Shown here: piece by piece, positions 7,420 to 17,668 of the stretch | How the letters are laid out: every line of letters begins with the position of its first letter | Position numbering within the stretch: position 1 is the first letter of the stretch | NCBI RefSeq assembly: GCF_900168165.1 | Contig: NZ_FUYV01000001.1 | Coordinates: forward strand, 1 to 64,000 | Source: Alkalitalea saponilacus | GTDB taxonomy: Bacteria > Bacteroidota > Bacteroidia > Bacteroidales > Marinilabiliaceae | Length of the DNA stretch: 64,000 nucleotides | Reading direction: 5' to 3' | The notes under the pieces: model-generated | The model's input: only the letters and a program-made list of their open reading frames with translations | Database searches by the model: none | Told to the model about the DNA's origin: nothing | Translations under genes and position numbers: made by a program

Positions 7420-8403
7420 ATGAAGGATACAACAAAGGAGATATTAGAAAGACCTTTACATGGGGTGTATCGCTGGTGGGGCGATAAGCTTTTTCTTACA
7501 ATCAGTGTAATCCTGGGATTATCCATCATAGCCCTTGCTTTTGCAATGGCGTGGGTGCTTTTCAAGGAAAGCAGTTTGGCTCTCAATGAATTTGGAGTCG
7601 TTGGGTTTCTAAAAGGACGTGTATGGGATCCGGGTGTTAATTTTGTATTTGGAGCGCTTCCCTTTTTATTCGGAACAATGGTAACAAGTGTTGGTGCTTT
7701 GGCCATTGCTTTTTTCCCGGCTATTGCTATTGGTATTTTTGTAGGAGAGTACGCACCAAAATGGCTGGGAGCTATCATTGAAAATCTGATTCACCTTATT
7801 GCTGCCATACCTAGTGTGGTCGTTGGAATTTGGGGAATATTTGTATTCGCTCCATGGATGCGCGAAAAAGTGTATATGCCAGTATTTATGTGGGCAGCTG
7901 ATCATGCCCCATCATTACTTCCAATTGTAGGAACTCCTATTGGCTATGGAATGACTACTGCAACAATCATTTTAGCTCTGATGATTATTCCATACACCAC
8001 CGCACTAACCCGCGATGCAATCAGGCAAGTTCCTAAAGAACAGCGTGAAGCTGCTTATGCACTGGGGGCAACCAAATGGGAGGTGATCAGGATGGCCGTT
8101 TTACCATATGCAAGAGGTGGTATTCTATCAGGAGCAATTCTATCCTTTGGGCGTGCCATTGGAGAAACAATGGCGGTTGCCATGTTAATCGGCAATAAAA
8201 ATACATTCCCGTTTTCAATTTTTGGACCCGCAGCTACCATGCCATCGGTTATTATTAATGAATTCAGAGAAGCGGTCGGAAATTTGCACCTGTCAAGTTT
8301 AATGGCAATTGGATTGGCACTATTTGTTATCTCTTTAATTGTTAACCTAATTGCGGCATTTATCATTAGAAAATATTCAATTACTGGAGGGCAGGCGGTA
8401 TGA
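7420..8403 (+). CDS. pstC: Phosphate ABC transporter permease PstC
   Basis: The 327-residue inner-membrane protein has about six to seven hydrophobic helices. The EAA cytoplasmic loop that docks to PstB reads EQREAAYALGATKWEVIRMAVLPYARGGILSGAILSFGRAIGETMAV in parts (about residues 207-253). This loop and GRAIGETMAV are typical of PstC. It forms the channel with PstA. Its stop overlaps the PstA start by four bases (ATGA), showing translational coupling. Confidence 0.95.
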   Translation: MKDTTKEILERPLHGVYRWWGDKLFLTISVILGLSIIALAFAMAWVLFKESSLALNEFGVVGFLKGRVWDPGVNFVFGALPFLFGTMVTSVGALAIAFFPAIAIGIFVGEYAPKWLGAIIENLIHLIAAIPSVVVGIWGIFVFAPWMREKVYMPVFMWAADHAPSLLPIVGTPIGYGMTTATIILALMIIPYTTALTRDAIRQVPKEQREAAYALGATKWEVIRMAVLPYARGGILSGAILSFGRAIGETMAVAMLIGNKNTFPFSIFGPAATMPSVIINEFREAVGNLHLSSLMAIGLALFVISLIVNLIAAFIIRKYSITGGQAV

Positions 8404-9260
8404 AAACCTTAAGAAGAAGACAAATACAGGATAAAATAATGGAGGGATTATTGGTTGTTAGTACCATTACCGTTTTGATTCCTTTGGTCATTATACTTGC
8501 ATACGTTATTTATCATGGTTTTGGAGCTCTCAACTGGAGTTTCTTTACTGAAGAGCTTGGGTCGCCTGCCAGAGCTATGCAGGGGCAGCCAACTGGATTG
8601 GTGCACACCATGATAGGAACTGTTGTAGTCGATTTTATTGGACTGATAATAGCTGTTCCCATTGGAGTGGGTGCTGGAATTATGTTATCGGAGTACCCGG
8701 AACATAAGTTGAATCCGGTTTTACGTATCATGAATGATACTTTAAATGGCATGCCTGCCATATTAAAAGGTCTTTTAGCATTTGCATTGATCGTTAAACC
8801 AATGGGAACTTTTTCTGGTTTGGCAGGAGGAGTTGCTCTCGCCTTTGTAATGATCCCGATTATTGCCAGAACCACTGAAAGCTCTCTAATGACCATACCA
8901 TGGTCAATTCGGGAAGCCGGACTGGCAATTGGCTTACCTCGCTGGAGGGTGGTTTTATCAACTGTGATGCCTGCGGCTAAAACCGGATTGGTTACCGGAT
9001 TTCTCATCGCGTTTGCACGAGCAGCCGGAGAGGCAGCACCGCTGATGTTTACCTCTTTTGGAAACAATTACCTTCCCAATCATTGGACAGGGATGATTTT
9101 TGGACCGGTTGATACTTTGCCACAAAGGCTTTACAGCCTTGCCATCAGTCCTTATGCACAGTGGCATCAGATGGGCTGGGCGGCGGCCATTGTGTTGCTT
9201 TCTTTCGTGATCATCCTATTTGTTGCAGCCCGGTTATTAACACGTCAAAAGAATTACTAA
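8400..9260 (+). CDS. pstA: Phosphate ABC transporter permease PstA
   Basis: The 286-residue protein has about six hydrophobic segments and the PstA features [13 protein letters not shown], the EAA loop [28 protein letters not shown] and [13 protein letters not shown]. It pairs with PstC to form the phosphate channel. It starts inside the last codons of pstC and stops one base before the pstB start, so the three are translated as a unit. Confidence 0.95.
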   Translation: MKTLRRRQIQDKIMEGLLVVSTITVLIPLVIILAYVIYHGFGALNWSFFTEELGSPARAMQGQPTGLVHTMIGTVVVDFIGLIIAVPIGVGAGIMLSEYPEHKLNPVLRIMNDTLNGMPAILKGLLAFALIVKPMGTFSGLAGGVALAFVMIPIIARTTESSLMTIPWSIREAGLAIGLPRWRVVLSTVMPAAKTGLVTGFLIAFARAAGEAAPLMFTSFGNNYLPNHWTGMIFGPVDTLPQRLYSLAISPYAQWHQMGWAAAIVLLSFVIILFVAARLLTRQKNY

Positions 9261-9261
9261 A

Positions 9262-10125
9262 ATGGAATTACTAACATTGAGAAAAAAGGTAAAATCCGAT
9301 AACAATACCTCTTCAGTTATGACAACAACAAATGAAATTGAAACTACGGTTGAGAAGAAGGAGACTTCCAGAGTCAGGATGGAAGCAAGGAACCTGACTA
9401 TTAAATATGGAACCAATGTGGCGGTTAGAAACCTCTCCATGCCCATATATAATGAGAAAGTTACTGCTTTGGTTGGACCGTCGGGTTGTGGAAAAACCAC
9501 ATTCCTGCGTTCCCTGAACCGGATGCACGATTTAACTAAATCGGCCTCCATAACTGGCGAGGTTTTGTTGGATGGTAACGATATATATGATCCTAAGGTA
9601 AATCCGGTAACCATACGCCGAAAAATTGGAATGGTCTTTCAAAAGCCAACGCCATTCCCAACCATGTCAATTTATGATAATGTCGTTGCGGGATTAAAAT
9701 TGGTGGGGATTCGCGATAGAAAGTTACTTAATGAGGTATGCGAAATAGCTTTAACCCAAGCTGCGCTCTTTGATGAAGTAAAAGATAGACTAAATGCTCC
9801 CGGTGGGAGCTTGTCCGGAGGACAGCAGCAAAGACTTTCCATTGCAAGAGCTCTTGCCATTAAGCCGGAAGTTATTCTGATGGATGAACCAACCAGTTCA
9901 TTGGATCCAAAATCAACCATGAAGATTGAAGATCTTATTGTTGAACTGAAAAAGAAATACAGCATTGTAATAGTTACACACAATCTTGCTCAGGCTGCGA
10001 GAATTTCGGATTACTCGGCTTTTATGTATCTTGGAGATTTAGTTGAGTATGGTAAAACCAAAAAGATTTTCCAAAACCCGGAAGACAAAAGAACCGAAGA
10101 GTACCTGACAGGAAAATTTGGTTGA
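9262..10125 (+). CDS. pstB: Phosphate ABC transporter ATP-binding protein PstB
   Basis: The 287-residue protein carries Walker [10 protein letters not shown] (72-80), the Q-loop [13 protein letters not shown], signature LSGGQQQR, Walker B VILMDEP and the switch His in VTHNL. It powers PstCA. The first ~38 residues are an extension beyond usual PstB length. Translation may instead begin at the Met at residue 20 or 40, but the ATG at 9262 directly abuts the pstA stop and is kept. Confidence 0.95.
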   Translation: MELLTLRKKVKSDNNTSSVMTTTNEIETTVEKKETSRVRMEARNLTIKYGTNVAVRNLSMPIYNEKVTALVGPSGCGKTTFLRSLNRMHDLTKSASITGEVLLDGNDIYDPKVNPVTIRRKIGMVFQKPTPFPTMSIYDNVVAGLKLVGIRDRKLLNEVCEIALTQAALFDEVKDRLNAPGGSLSGGQQQRLSIARALAIKPEVILMDEPTSSLDPKSTMKIEDLIVELKKKYSIVIVTHNLAQAARISDYSAFMYLGDLVEYGKTKKIFQNPEDKRTEEYLTGKFG

Positions 10126-10313
10126 TGTATGTTCTTCATCATCTTTTATCTGTAATGTATTAATAAATAGCTCGTTAAGCTTTATGTTTGCTTGATTCAC
10201 AGCCATATGCAAATCAGTTCTCAAAATATGTAATGTGTATAAAATCAAATATTTGAATTTATCTAACATCTAATAATCTAACGATCTATTGTTAGGAAAT
10301 AAATCCTGAAAAA

Positions 10314-11012
10314 ATGAGTGTTAAAAAAGAAAAGGCTTTAGCCGACCTGAATAAAGAGTTTGAATCATATTCAAACTTGCTGTTAAAGCAGTTACGTCTT
10401 CTTGAAACCATCATCGAAATGGATGGAGGTACTGTTTCTGATGAGCATTTTAACGAAACGAAGAAGAACGAAAAAGAAATTGATAAATTTGAGGTAAAAC
10501 TGAGTAACGATATCATCAACATCATTGTTCTTTATAACCCGATGGCTGCGGAGTTGCGCTTGCTGATGGCCATGTATCGTACATCTCTGAATGTTGAGAA
10601 AATTGGCGACATGGTCGCCAATATCATCAGGAATATTAAAAAAGCGGATGATGTAAAGGCTTTTCAAAGCCATACAGAGGCCATTCTTGACATTCTCATC
10701 ATCAGCATAAATATGGTAGAAAAGTCCCTGCTGGCATTGAGAAACAATGACATGGACTATGCCGTATGGACCATCAAAAACGATGATGTTGTGGATGAGT
10801 TGCACCGCTCTTTTGCCAAAAGAATCACCAAAAAGCAGCTGCCCAACGTAAAATCTCAGTCAGAGATCAAAACTTTCATTAATTTATTGAATATAGTATC
10901 GTATATTGAGCGAATTGGTGACAATGCAACAAATATTGCTGAAGCAGCCATTTACTCAAGCATGGGTAAGGACGTAAGGCATAGGCATGTGAATATAGAT
11001 ACTATAACCTGA
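10314..11012 (+). CDS. phoU: Phosphate signalling regulator PhoU
   Basis: The 232-residue protein is all helical with two PhoU repeats, each with the metal-site pattern: VEKIGDMVANI in the first and IERIGDNATNIAEAA in the second. PhoU links the Pst transporter to the sensor kinase and keeps the Pho response off when phosphate is plentiful. A gap of 188 bases separates it from pstB, so it may have its own promoter. A TATGTTTG (10183-10190) fits the -7 consensus, with only weak Pho-like repeats before it. It is followed by the two-component pair. Confidence 0.92.
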   Translation: MSVKKEKALADLNKEFESYSNLLLKQLRLLETIIEMDGGTVSDEHFNETKKNEKEIDKFEVKLSNDIINIIVLYNPMAAELRLLMAMYRTSLNVEKIGDMVANIIRNIKKADDVKAFQSHTEAILDILIISINMVEKSLLALRNNDMDYAVWTIKNDDVVDELHRSFAKRITKKQLPNVKSQSEIKTFINLLNIVSYIERIGDNATNIAEAAIYSSMGKDVRHRHVNIDTIT

Positions 11013-11034
11013 TACAATTAAATCATCATTTATA

Positions 11035-11727
11035 ATGCAAACCGCCCGGATATTAGTTGTTGAAGATGAACAGGACATCTGTGAAATCCTCAAATTTAAC
11101 CTTGAGAGCGAAGGTTTTTCAGTGAGTGTTGCCAATTCAGCAGAAGAGGCACTTACCATGAAACCGGAAAAGTTCGACCTTTTCCTTTTGGATATCATGA
11201 TGGGAAAAATGTCTGGCTTTCGATTAGCTGAAGTGCTTAAGAAAGAACGTAAAATTGAGGCTCCGGTAATTTTTCTCACGGCTCGCGATACAGAGAATGA
11301 TACCTTAACAGGTTTCAGTCTTGGTGCCGACGATTATATATCCAAACCTTTTTCAATTCGCGAAGTAATTGCCCGTGTAAAAGCAATTTTGAACAGAGCA
11401 AGTAAACTCGGGAAAAAAGAGGAAAATATTACCATAGGGGAGATGATGATTGATGTGTTCAGCAAAAAGGTAATGGTGAAGGGACAAACAGTTATATTGA
11501 CCAAAAAAGAGTTTGAAATTCTTTTGCTATTGGCCGGGAATATCGGAAAAGTTTTTTCTCGTGAAACCATTATGGATTATGTATGGAAGGATGATGTGGT
11601 GGTAAACGACAGAACCATTGATGTGCACATTGCAAGACTCAGAAAAAAAATGGCCGATTACGGCAAGGCCTTTGTAAACCGGTCGGGACATGGCTACTGC
11701 TTTGAACCGGAAAAATTATTGGCATAG
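11035..11727 (+). CDS. phoB: PhoB-type response regulator (OmpR family)
   Basis: The 230-residue protein has a receiver domain with acidic pocket E10-D11, phosphoacceptor D53 (LFLLDIMMG), Thr in FLTARD and Lys in ISKPF, followed by a winged-helix DNA-binding domain (about 128-228) ending VNRSGHGYCFEPEK. The family includes PhoB, PhoP and OmpR. Position after phoU and before a PhoR-like kinase makes PhoB the best reading. It is the likely ligand of the 11-bp repeat arrays at 2.76, 3.45 and 6.07 kb. Confidence 0.88.
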   Translation: MQTARILVVEDEQDICEILKFNLESEGFSVSVANSAEEALTMKPEKFDLFLLDIMMGKMSGFRLAEVLKKERKIEAPVIFLTARDTENDTLTGFSLGADDYISKPFSIREVIARVKAILNRASKLGKKEENITIGEMMIDVFSKKVMVKGQTVILTKKEFEILLLLAGNIGKVFSRETIMDYVWKDDVVVNDRTIDVHIARLRKKMADYGKAFVNRSGHGYCFEPEKLLA

Positions 11728-11757
11728 TAGTTTTATCTCACTTTTAAAACTCCCGTT

Positions 11758-13524
11758 ATGATTGCAAAAACCTCATATAGAAGGAAATTATTCATCTACT
11801 TTTTGATGGTGTTTCTGGTGTTTTCTTCCGTTATTGCTGTATTCCAGTATCATAGAGAAAAGCAGTATCGTATTCATGAGTTGAAGAGTATTTTGGAGAC
11901 TTATTCTGATATTGTAAACAGCTATATTATTTATAATAGCATCTATTCTACCGGGAGTTTTGAGTTTATTGACTCAATTAAGAGAATATTTCCACGGGAT
12001 GATATCCGGATAACAGTGATTGATTTTAATGGAAGGGTATTATATGATAGTTTTTTCAAAAACTATCATGAACTGGCAAACCATATCAATCGACCCGAGG
12101 TTCAAACTGCTCTTTTTTACAACAGGGGGTCAGATATCAGATTGTCCAGTTCTACAAATCAGGACTTCTATTACCTTGCAAAAAGATACGACAATTATTT
12201 TGTTCGCTCAGCAGTGGTTTACAGTCTGGGTATTAAAGAGTTTTTGAGTGTGGAAAACCTCTTTTGGTATTTCATTGCCTTATTGTTTCTGATCACCAGT
12301 AGTGTACTTCTTTTTGTTTCTGATACGGTAGGGAAATCAATTCTTAAACTTAAGGATTTTGCCATCAGAGCCGCCAATAATGAGCCGATAGATTCTCCTT
12401 CAAAATTTCCGGAAAACGAACTGGGGATTATTGGCGAGCAAATAGTAAATATTTATAACAATTTGCGCAAAACAAACAATGAGCTTGCTGCTGAAAGGGA
12501 GAAGCTGATTCAGCATATACAGGTTTCAAAGGTGGGAATTGCGCTGTTCTCTTCTAATAATAAAAGGATTTTTGCCAATAACTTTTTTGTTCAATATCTA
12601 AGTGTCATATCTGATACTCACATGGTAAATGCCGACTCCTTTCTAGAAATTAAAGAGTTTGCACCAATCAGGGAATTTATCGATTTTCATTCTTCATATT
12701 CTATTTCGTTCAAATCTCTACCGGTTAAAAGGTTGGCAATACATGCCAACGCTAGATTTTTTGAAGCGCAGTGCATTATTTTCCAGGACAAAAGCTATGA
12801 GGTGTCCATTACGGATGTGACGCGATCAATAAAGGAGAAGATCCTGAAACAGGAGATGACCTCCAATATTGCTCATGAACTAAGGACTCCGGTAAGCTCC
12901 ATAAAAGGTTATCTGGAAACCATTTTAACACACAGAGAAGTAGAACCCGAAAAACAGTTCTATTTTATTGAAAAGGCCGCCGGACAAATTGAACGATTAT
13001 CGCAGCTGATTCGTGATATATCGATGCTGACCAAGATTGAAGAGGCATCTGGGTATTATAAAATGGAGAAAACTGACCTGCGCAGTGTCATTGATGAGGT
13101 GACTGAAAATATGCAATCGCAGATTTCGGTTTTCAATGCAGAGGTGGAGAACAGCATATTACCGGAGACCAGCGTAAATGGCAATCGGGAATTGTTACTG
13201 TCCGTATTCCAAAATCTTATTGAGAATTCATTGAAATATGGAGGAGAGAATGTTAAAATCCGAATCACTGAATTTCTAAGTGATGAAGGAAAAGTATTTA
13301 TCTCATATTCTGATAATGGCCCCGGTATTGATGAAGAGCATCTGGGACGGATATTTGAACGCTTTTATCGGGTTGAAAAGGGCAGAGCCAGAGAAAATGG
13401 TGGAACTGGATTAGGGCTTGCCATTGTAAAAAATGCCATTGAACTCCATGGTAGTGAAATCATCGTGAAAAGTCCGAAAAGTGGCGGTGTAGAATTTGTT
13501 TTCTCTTTGACGGTGGAGAATTGA
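11758..13524 (+). CDS. phoR: PhoR-type sensor histidine kinase
   Basis: The 588-residue kinase has TM helix 1 (about 11-29), an extracytoplasmic domain (about 30-168), TM helix 2 (about 169-187), a HAMP-like linker, a PAS-like segment (about 250-355), then HisKA with His373 in NIAHELRTPVSS and an HATPase domain with NLIENSLKYGG (N box), DNGPGI (G1), FERFYRV (F box) and GGTGLGLAIV (G2). It should phosphorylate the regulator 30 bases upstream. The periplasmic domain is longer than that of E. coli PhoR, which is usual for Bacteroidota. Confidence 0.88.
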   Translation: MIAKTSYRRKLFIYFLMVFLVFSSVIAVFQYHREKQYRIHELKSILETYSDIVNSYIIYNSIYSTGSFEFIDSIKRIFPRDDIRITVIDFNGRVLYDSFFKNYHELANHINRPEVQTALFYNRGSDIRLSSSTNQDFYYLAKRYDNYFVRSAVVYSLGIKEFLSVENLFWYFIALLFLITSSVLLFVSDTVGKSILKLKDFAIRAANNEPIDSPSKFPENELGIIGEQIVNIYNNLRKTNNELAAEREKLIQHIQVSKVGIALFSSNNKRIFANNFFVQYLSVISDTHMVNADSFLEIKEFAPIREFIDFHSSYSISFKSLPVKRLAIHANARFFEAQCIIFQDKSYEVSITDVTRSIKEKILKQEMTSNIAHELRTPVSSIKGYLETILTHREVEPEKQFYFIEKAAGQIERLSQLIRDISMLTKIEEASGYYKMEKTDLRSVIDEVTENMQSQISVFNAEVENSILPETSVNGNRELLLSVFQNLIENSLKYGGENVKIRITEFLSDEGKVFISYSDNGPGIDEEHLGRIFERFYRVEKGRARENGGTGLGLAIVKNAIELHGSEIIVKSPKSGGVEFVFSLTVEN

Positions 13525-13863
13525 TTTAAGCGCAAGAGTATAATTGGAGTACAAAATAGGATTAGTTTTTTAGGAGGGGGACTGTCGCCTAACGTTTTTA
13601 TATCTGCACTCCGATAAAAGCAAATTATTCATAATCCTCGTTGCAAAAAAGAATTCGCTGAATAATAGGAAACATTTAGATGTCTCAAGCACGGTTTTAT
13701 TCATGAATAAAACCGGCACACCTCAGATAGAGCAAGTGCAACCTAAAAGGATATTTGTTTATAAGGCTGGCCGGTAATTATGATATTGAGTGCGGAAAAT
13801 CAAAAAACAAATTGAGGATATTTATTGATGCATTTGACTATAAAGATGTAGATCTCTAATACA
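13525..13863. other. Intergenic region with a 24-bp palindrome
   Basis: There is no full gene here. It holds a perfect 24-bp palindrome at 13692-13715 with arms CGGTTTTATTCA and TGAATAAAACCG and no loop, with no T-run beyond the pairing. A 43-codon open stretch from about 13732 to 13860 (plus strand, ending in a TAA) reads like protein (GNYDIECGKSKNKLRIF) but has no start and no recognised match, so it may be a gene remnant or chance. Confidence 0.5.
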
Positions 13864-14649
13864 TTATCTTCTTTTATTAAACACTTCCATTGTATTTCCG
13901 TAATTCAGGTAATAATTGCCACGTTCCAGATTTGCCACCTGCAGCCTGTCGCCGAATCCTCTGACCACAATCCTTCCAAAACCATCAAAAAGTTCATAAA
14001 GTGTTGGTTCAGAAAAGCGGATATAATTCCCATCAGAAGTAATATTAAAAGTAACCGGTTGTTTGTTGCTTGTGTAAGTGATTTCCCCTGATAAACGCCG
14101 GTTTCCTCTGGAATCAACCTGTCTGATTCGAAATCTATTGGTGCCGGCATGCAGTCTCACTTCAGCCGAATAAGTATGTTGTCCTGGTACGCCTTTACCG
14201 TCAACACGGCCGGTTTCAACCCACTTGTTCCATCTGAATTGTTCAATGATGAAAGGGAGAGGTCCGGTTTCATTTCGGGTGTTCCAGATTAATTTTCCGT
14301 TTTCTATATGTAATCCTTCAGCAACGAAAGTTGCCCGAGCATTCAGTACATCTGCATTCAGGATATTTGGAGTGCACCCTTCTTTGTAATTTACACGTAT
14401 GGTTATAGGTTCTCCCAACCGGAAACCAAAAACCGATAAATCAACTTCAAAGGCACTGGAATTTATCTCATCGGTGGTGGTCATTCCATTTACAGTGACT
14501 TCGTAAACACAAAAACCGACACCTGTGGCAGCAAACGGATTTTTTATATATAAATTCTCTCCCTGGTATGTGCCTCTTAGTTCAATTTGCCCGGCCGGCA
14601 GCATTGTCGAATTTACGACCAGCAGCATGAATAGGAGAATTTTCTTCAT
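13864..14649 (-). CDS. Secreted or surface protein with sorting-domain-like C-terminus
   Basis: The 261-residue protein starts with a signal peptide (MKKILLFMLLVVNSTMLPAG, cleavage near AGQ). Residues about 20-100 form a beta-rich domain with GTYQGENLYIKNPF and a VNYKEGCTPNILN segment with two conserved-looking cysteines. About 105-185 is a fibronectin-like fold. The tail (about 205-261) reads YELFDGFGRIVVRGFGDRLQVANLERGNYYLNY, which resembles the beta-sandwich of type IX sorting domains but lacks the PNP opening. I infer an envelope or secreted protein. It follows ispG on the same strand with about 130 bases between. No function is known to me. Confidence 0.7.
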   Translation of the reverse strand: MKKILLFMLLVVNSTMLPAGQIELRGTYQGENLYIKNPFAATGVGFCVYEVTVNGMTTTDEINSSAFEVDLSVFGFRLGEPITIRVNYKEGCTPNILNADVLNARATFVAEGLHIENGKLIWNTRNETGPLPFIIEQFRWNKWVETGRVDGKGVPGQHTYSAEVRLHAGTNRFRIRQVDSRGNRRLSGEITYTSNKQPVTFNITSDGNYIRFSEPTLYELFDGFGRIVVRGFGDRLQVANLERGNYYLNYGNTMEVFNKRR

Positions 14650-14778
14650 TTATTTGTTATTAGAAATAGTTATTGCTGTTTTTGGGTACTCAATATTGCA
14701 ATTTAAAAAAAGCTTTTAGCCTTTGCAAAAAAAACTCAAACGATTCCATTATCAGCATTATAATTTTGATAAAAGGAG

Positions 14779-16656
14779 CTAATTTTCGGGGTTAACCCAA
14801 TCTCCATTTTCCTTTATAAGTGAAATCAACTCTGCAACTGCATCTTTTTCGGGAATACTTTTTTTAATCAATTCTCGTTTCCTGAAAAGGGATATTTTAC
14901 CTGGTCCGGCCCCCACATAACCATAATCAGCATCGGCCATCTCGCCAATTCCATTAACAATGCAACCCATTACCGCAATTTTAAGCCCTTTTAAGTGACC
15001 GGTTTTCTCCTGAACCATTTTGGTGGTAGACTGCAAATCAAAAAGGGTACGTCCGCAACCGGGACAGGAGATATATTCTGTTTTAGAGAAACGAACCCGC
15101 GAAGCCTGCAAAATCCCAAACTGCAAATCAATGAGTTCGGGTGTGGTTAAGTCGTTGGCATTTATGGAGATGCCATCTCCATAGCCATCCAGAAAAAGCA
15201 ATCCCATATCGGCGGCTGCTATAATCTGAGTTTTTTCAATTGTTGTGTTTTTATATTTTCGATGAATGATAACAGGATGGTTTATACCATGATGTTGCAA
15301 GGTTAAAAAGAAAGCCCTTTGTTCTGCAATCCCGTTTTGATGGTCGGTTGTAAGCAGAACAATTATATTGTTCTGCTTTTTGAGTATTTCAATACACTTA
15401 GTATTCAGTTCATTGTATGTCAATTCCAAAATAGTAACGTTACCATCCTTTATTTTATCCAAATCATCAATCTTAAATAATGGCCATGTATTGTCCGAAA
15501 CTTCTGCTTTCGTGTATGGTATTATTTTGACGCAATCCTTCCAGTTTTCCGGAACAATTAATTGTGGGTCATTGGTGATGTATGCCTCCGGAGCGATTTT
15601 GCATTCTCCTGAGACGACCGATTCACGCAGGTCGGCAATTACCATTGCAGGTTTCTCGCCACCGGCACATCCCACAGTCATGGATTCCCGCTTTTTATAA
15701 CTAAATGGAGAATAGTGCCCGGTTGATGTTGGTTCAATAGGTTGGTGGTTTTCTAACGCTTCAAAATGCTCTTTGAGTTCCCGGGCAACGGGAATTTCTG
15801 CTTCCGGATCTTCAGTTAGCGATACCCTGATGGTGTCTCCCAATCCATCGGCCAAAAGCGCCCCGATTCCTACTGCCGACTTAATGCGTCCATCTTCGCC
15901 TGCACCGGCTTCGGTAACTCCAAGGTGCAAAGGATAATTCATCTTTTCCTGAATCATGGTGGCAGCCAAAAGCCTCACGGTATGCACCATCACCCGCGTA
16001 TTGCTTGATTTGATGCTGAGAACAATGTTGTTAAAATCATTTTCACGGCATATTTTCAGATATTCCATGATGGATGCCACCATTCCTTCGGGGGTATCTC
16101 CATATTTTGCCATGATGCGGTCGGAAAGGCTACCGTGGTTTGCTCCTATGCGAATGGCGGTGTTATTTTTTTTGCAGATTTCAAGAAATGGAATTAGTTT
16201 CTTTTTAATTTCGGATAATCCCTGAGAAAACATCTCGTTGGAGATGTTTTCCAATTCAAATTTTTTAGCACCTCCGGCAAAATTACCTGGGTTTATGCGT
16301 ACTTTATCAACAATTTGTGCCGCAATTTCGGCTGCGTTGGGATTAAAATGAATATCGGCCACAAGCGGAAAATTATAACCTTTGGATGAAATCTCTTCCT
16401 TAATGGCTTTAAGATTTTCTGCCTCCCTTCGCCCTTGAGTGGTAATTCTTACAAGTTTTCCCCCTGCTTTATACACGCGAATACACTGCTCAGCTGTCTC
16501 TTTTGTATTCAGGGTGTTGGTTGTGGTCATTGATTGCAGACGAACGGGATAATCTGCTCCGATTATGACGTTGCCCGCTTTAATGTTGCAGGTTTTAAAT
16601 CGTTCATATTTAAAAAGCGATTGGCAATATTGTGGCAAATGATTCGATTCAGACAT
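14779..16656 (-). CDS. ispG: 4-hydroxy-3-methylbut-2-en-1-yl diphosphate synthase IspG (GcpE)
   Basis: The 625-residue enzyme makes HMBPP in the non-mevalonate isoprenoid pathway. N-terminal TIM barrel: YPVRLQSMTTTNT, LVRITTQG, ADIHFNP, VRINPGN and IRIGANHGSLSDR. A middle insertion domain of about 200 residues follows (about 305-520), and the C-terminal [4Fe-4S] domain has CPGCGRTLFDLQ and GCIVNGIGEMADADYG with three cysteines and the catalytic Glu. The three-domain length is typical for Bacteroidota and plants, against about 370 residues in E. coli. It is divergent from gldA. Confidence 0.96.
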   Translation of the reverse strand: MSESNHLPQYCQSLFKYERFKTCNIKAGNVIIGADYPVRLQSMTTTNTLNTKETAEQCIRVYKAGGKLVRITTQGRREAENLKAIKEEISSKGYNFPLVADIHFNPNAAEIAAQIVDKVRINPGNFAGGAKKFELENISNEMFSQGLSEIKKKLIPFLEICKKNNTAIRIGANHGSLSDRIMAKYGDTPEGMVASIMEYLKICRENDFNNIVLSIKSSNTRVMVHTVRLLAATMIQEKMNYPLHLGVTEAGAGEDGRIKSAVGIGALLADGLGDTIRVSLTEDPEAEIPVARELKEHFEALENHQPIEPTSTGHYSPFSYKKRESMTVGCAGGEKPAMVIADLRESVVSGECKIAPEAYITNDPQLIVPENWKDCVKIIPYTKAEVSDNTWPLFKIDDLDKIKDGNVTILELTYNELNTKCIEILKKQNNIIVLLTTDHQNGIAEQRAFFLTLQHHGINHPVIIHRKYKNTTIEKTQIIAAADMGLLFLDGYGDGISINANDLTTPELIDLQFGILQASRVRFSKTEYISCPGCGRTLFDLQSTTKMVQEKTGHLKGLKIAVMGCIVNGIGEMADADYGYVGAGPGKISLFRKRELIKKSIPEKDAVAELISLIKENGDWVNPEN

Positions 16657-16754
16657 TGGATATATGGTTGAAATGATTGTAAAAGGAATTACGATGCAAA
16701 AGTATTCTCTCTTGATCGAAAATTAATAACTTTATGCGATAAAAAACAATTAAT

Positions 16755-17663
16755 ATGTCCATTTCAGTTTCAGGTGTTTCAAAATTTTACGGCTCACAAC
16801 AAGCATTGAAAAATGTGTCGTTTCAGATTCAGAGTGGCGAAGTGGTTGGTTTTTTAGGCCCCAACGGCGCCGGAAAATCCACCATGATGAAAATTCTTAC
16901 CGGCTATTTGCCGGCTTCATCAGGAGATGTGCAAGTATGTGGATTCGATGTTACCGCTAATAGTGTGGAATTTCGTCGGAAGGTTGGTTACTTACCTGAA
17001 CACAATCCTCTGTACCTGGATATGTATGTGGCCGAATACCTGGGATTTGTAGGCTCTGTTTATAAAATCAGGAACAATAAAAAGAGGGTAGAGGAGATGA
17101 TTGATTTAACCGGACTGGTGCCTGAACGACATAAAAAAATAGGCGCTTTATCTAAAGGTTATCGTCAGAGGGTGGGTCTTGCTCAGGCTCTTTTGCCCGA
17201 TCCGGAAGTGCTCATTCTTGATGAACCGACATCGGGGTTGGATCCAAACCAGATTGTTGGCGTACGAAATTTAATCAACGATCTGGGAAAGAGCAAAACC
17301 ATTCTGCTTTCCACTCACATCATGCAGGAGGTAAAAGCCATTTGCGAGCGGGTCATAATTATTCACCAGGGAAATGTGGTGGCCGATGAGCAACCCGAAA
17401 ATCTTGAAAGCGGACATCGTACCGGAGAAAATGAACTCACCGTAGCTTTTGACCGGCAACCTGCGCCCGAACAACTCATAACTATTGATGGGGTGGCAGG
17501 TGCTGATTTAATTAACGGCAAATGGATTTTAAGAGTAAAGGCAGGCAAAGAGATCCGGCCTCAGCTGTTCCGGTTTGCCGTTGATAATGATTTCATTATT
17601 ATGGAACTGACTCAAAAACAAAAATCCCTGGAAGATGTGTTCCAATCACTTACTACCGGATAA
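16755..17663 (+). CDS. gldA: Gliding-type ABC transporter ATP-binding protein GldA
   Basis: The 302-residue ATPase has Walker A GPNGAGKST (35-43), signature LSKGYRQR (132-139), Walker B VLILDEPTSGLDPNQ (152-166) and H-loop STHIMQEV. The opening MSISVSGVSKFYGSQQALKNV and the C-terminal region ending EDVFQSLT match GldA of Bacteroidota, which works with permeases GldF and GldG in gliding motility. Those permease genes are not in this window, so whether it serves gliding or another export function is open. Its end lies five bases from the convergent pdxH end. Confidence 0.85.
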   Translation: MSISVSGVSKFYGSQQALKNVSFQIQSGEVVGFLGPNGAGKSTMMKILTGYLPASSGDVQVCGFDVTANSVEFRRKVGYLPEHNPLYLDMYVAEYLGFVGSVYKIRNNKKRVEEMIDLTGLVPERHKKIGALSKGYRQRVGLAQALLPDPEVLILDEPTSGLDPNQIVGVRNLINDLGKSKTILLSTHIMQEVKAICERVIIIHQGNVVADEQPENLESGHRTGENELTVAFDRQPAPEQLITIDGVAGADLINGKWILRVKAGKEIRPQLFRFAVDNDFIIMELTQKQKSLEDVFQSLTTG

Positions 17664-17668
17664 CGGAT

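Noticed and set aside
9262-9375. Extended PstB N-terminus as a separate domain
   Set aside because: Only about 38 polar residues, most likely a non-conserved tail or a late start.
10126-10313. Possible Pho box before phoU
   Set aside because: TATGTTTG at 10183 fits the -7 box, but the sequences 15, 26, 37 and 48 bases upstream match the GTAAC pattern too weakly.
13561-13600. GGGACTGTCGCC resembles the MITE end
   Set aside because: Only the outer part matches, there is no partner repeat in the right orientation, and the inner hairpin is absent.
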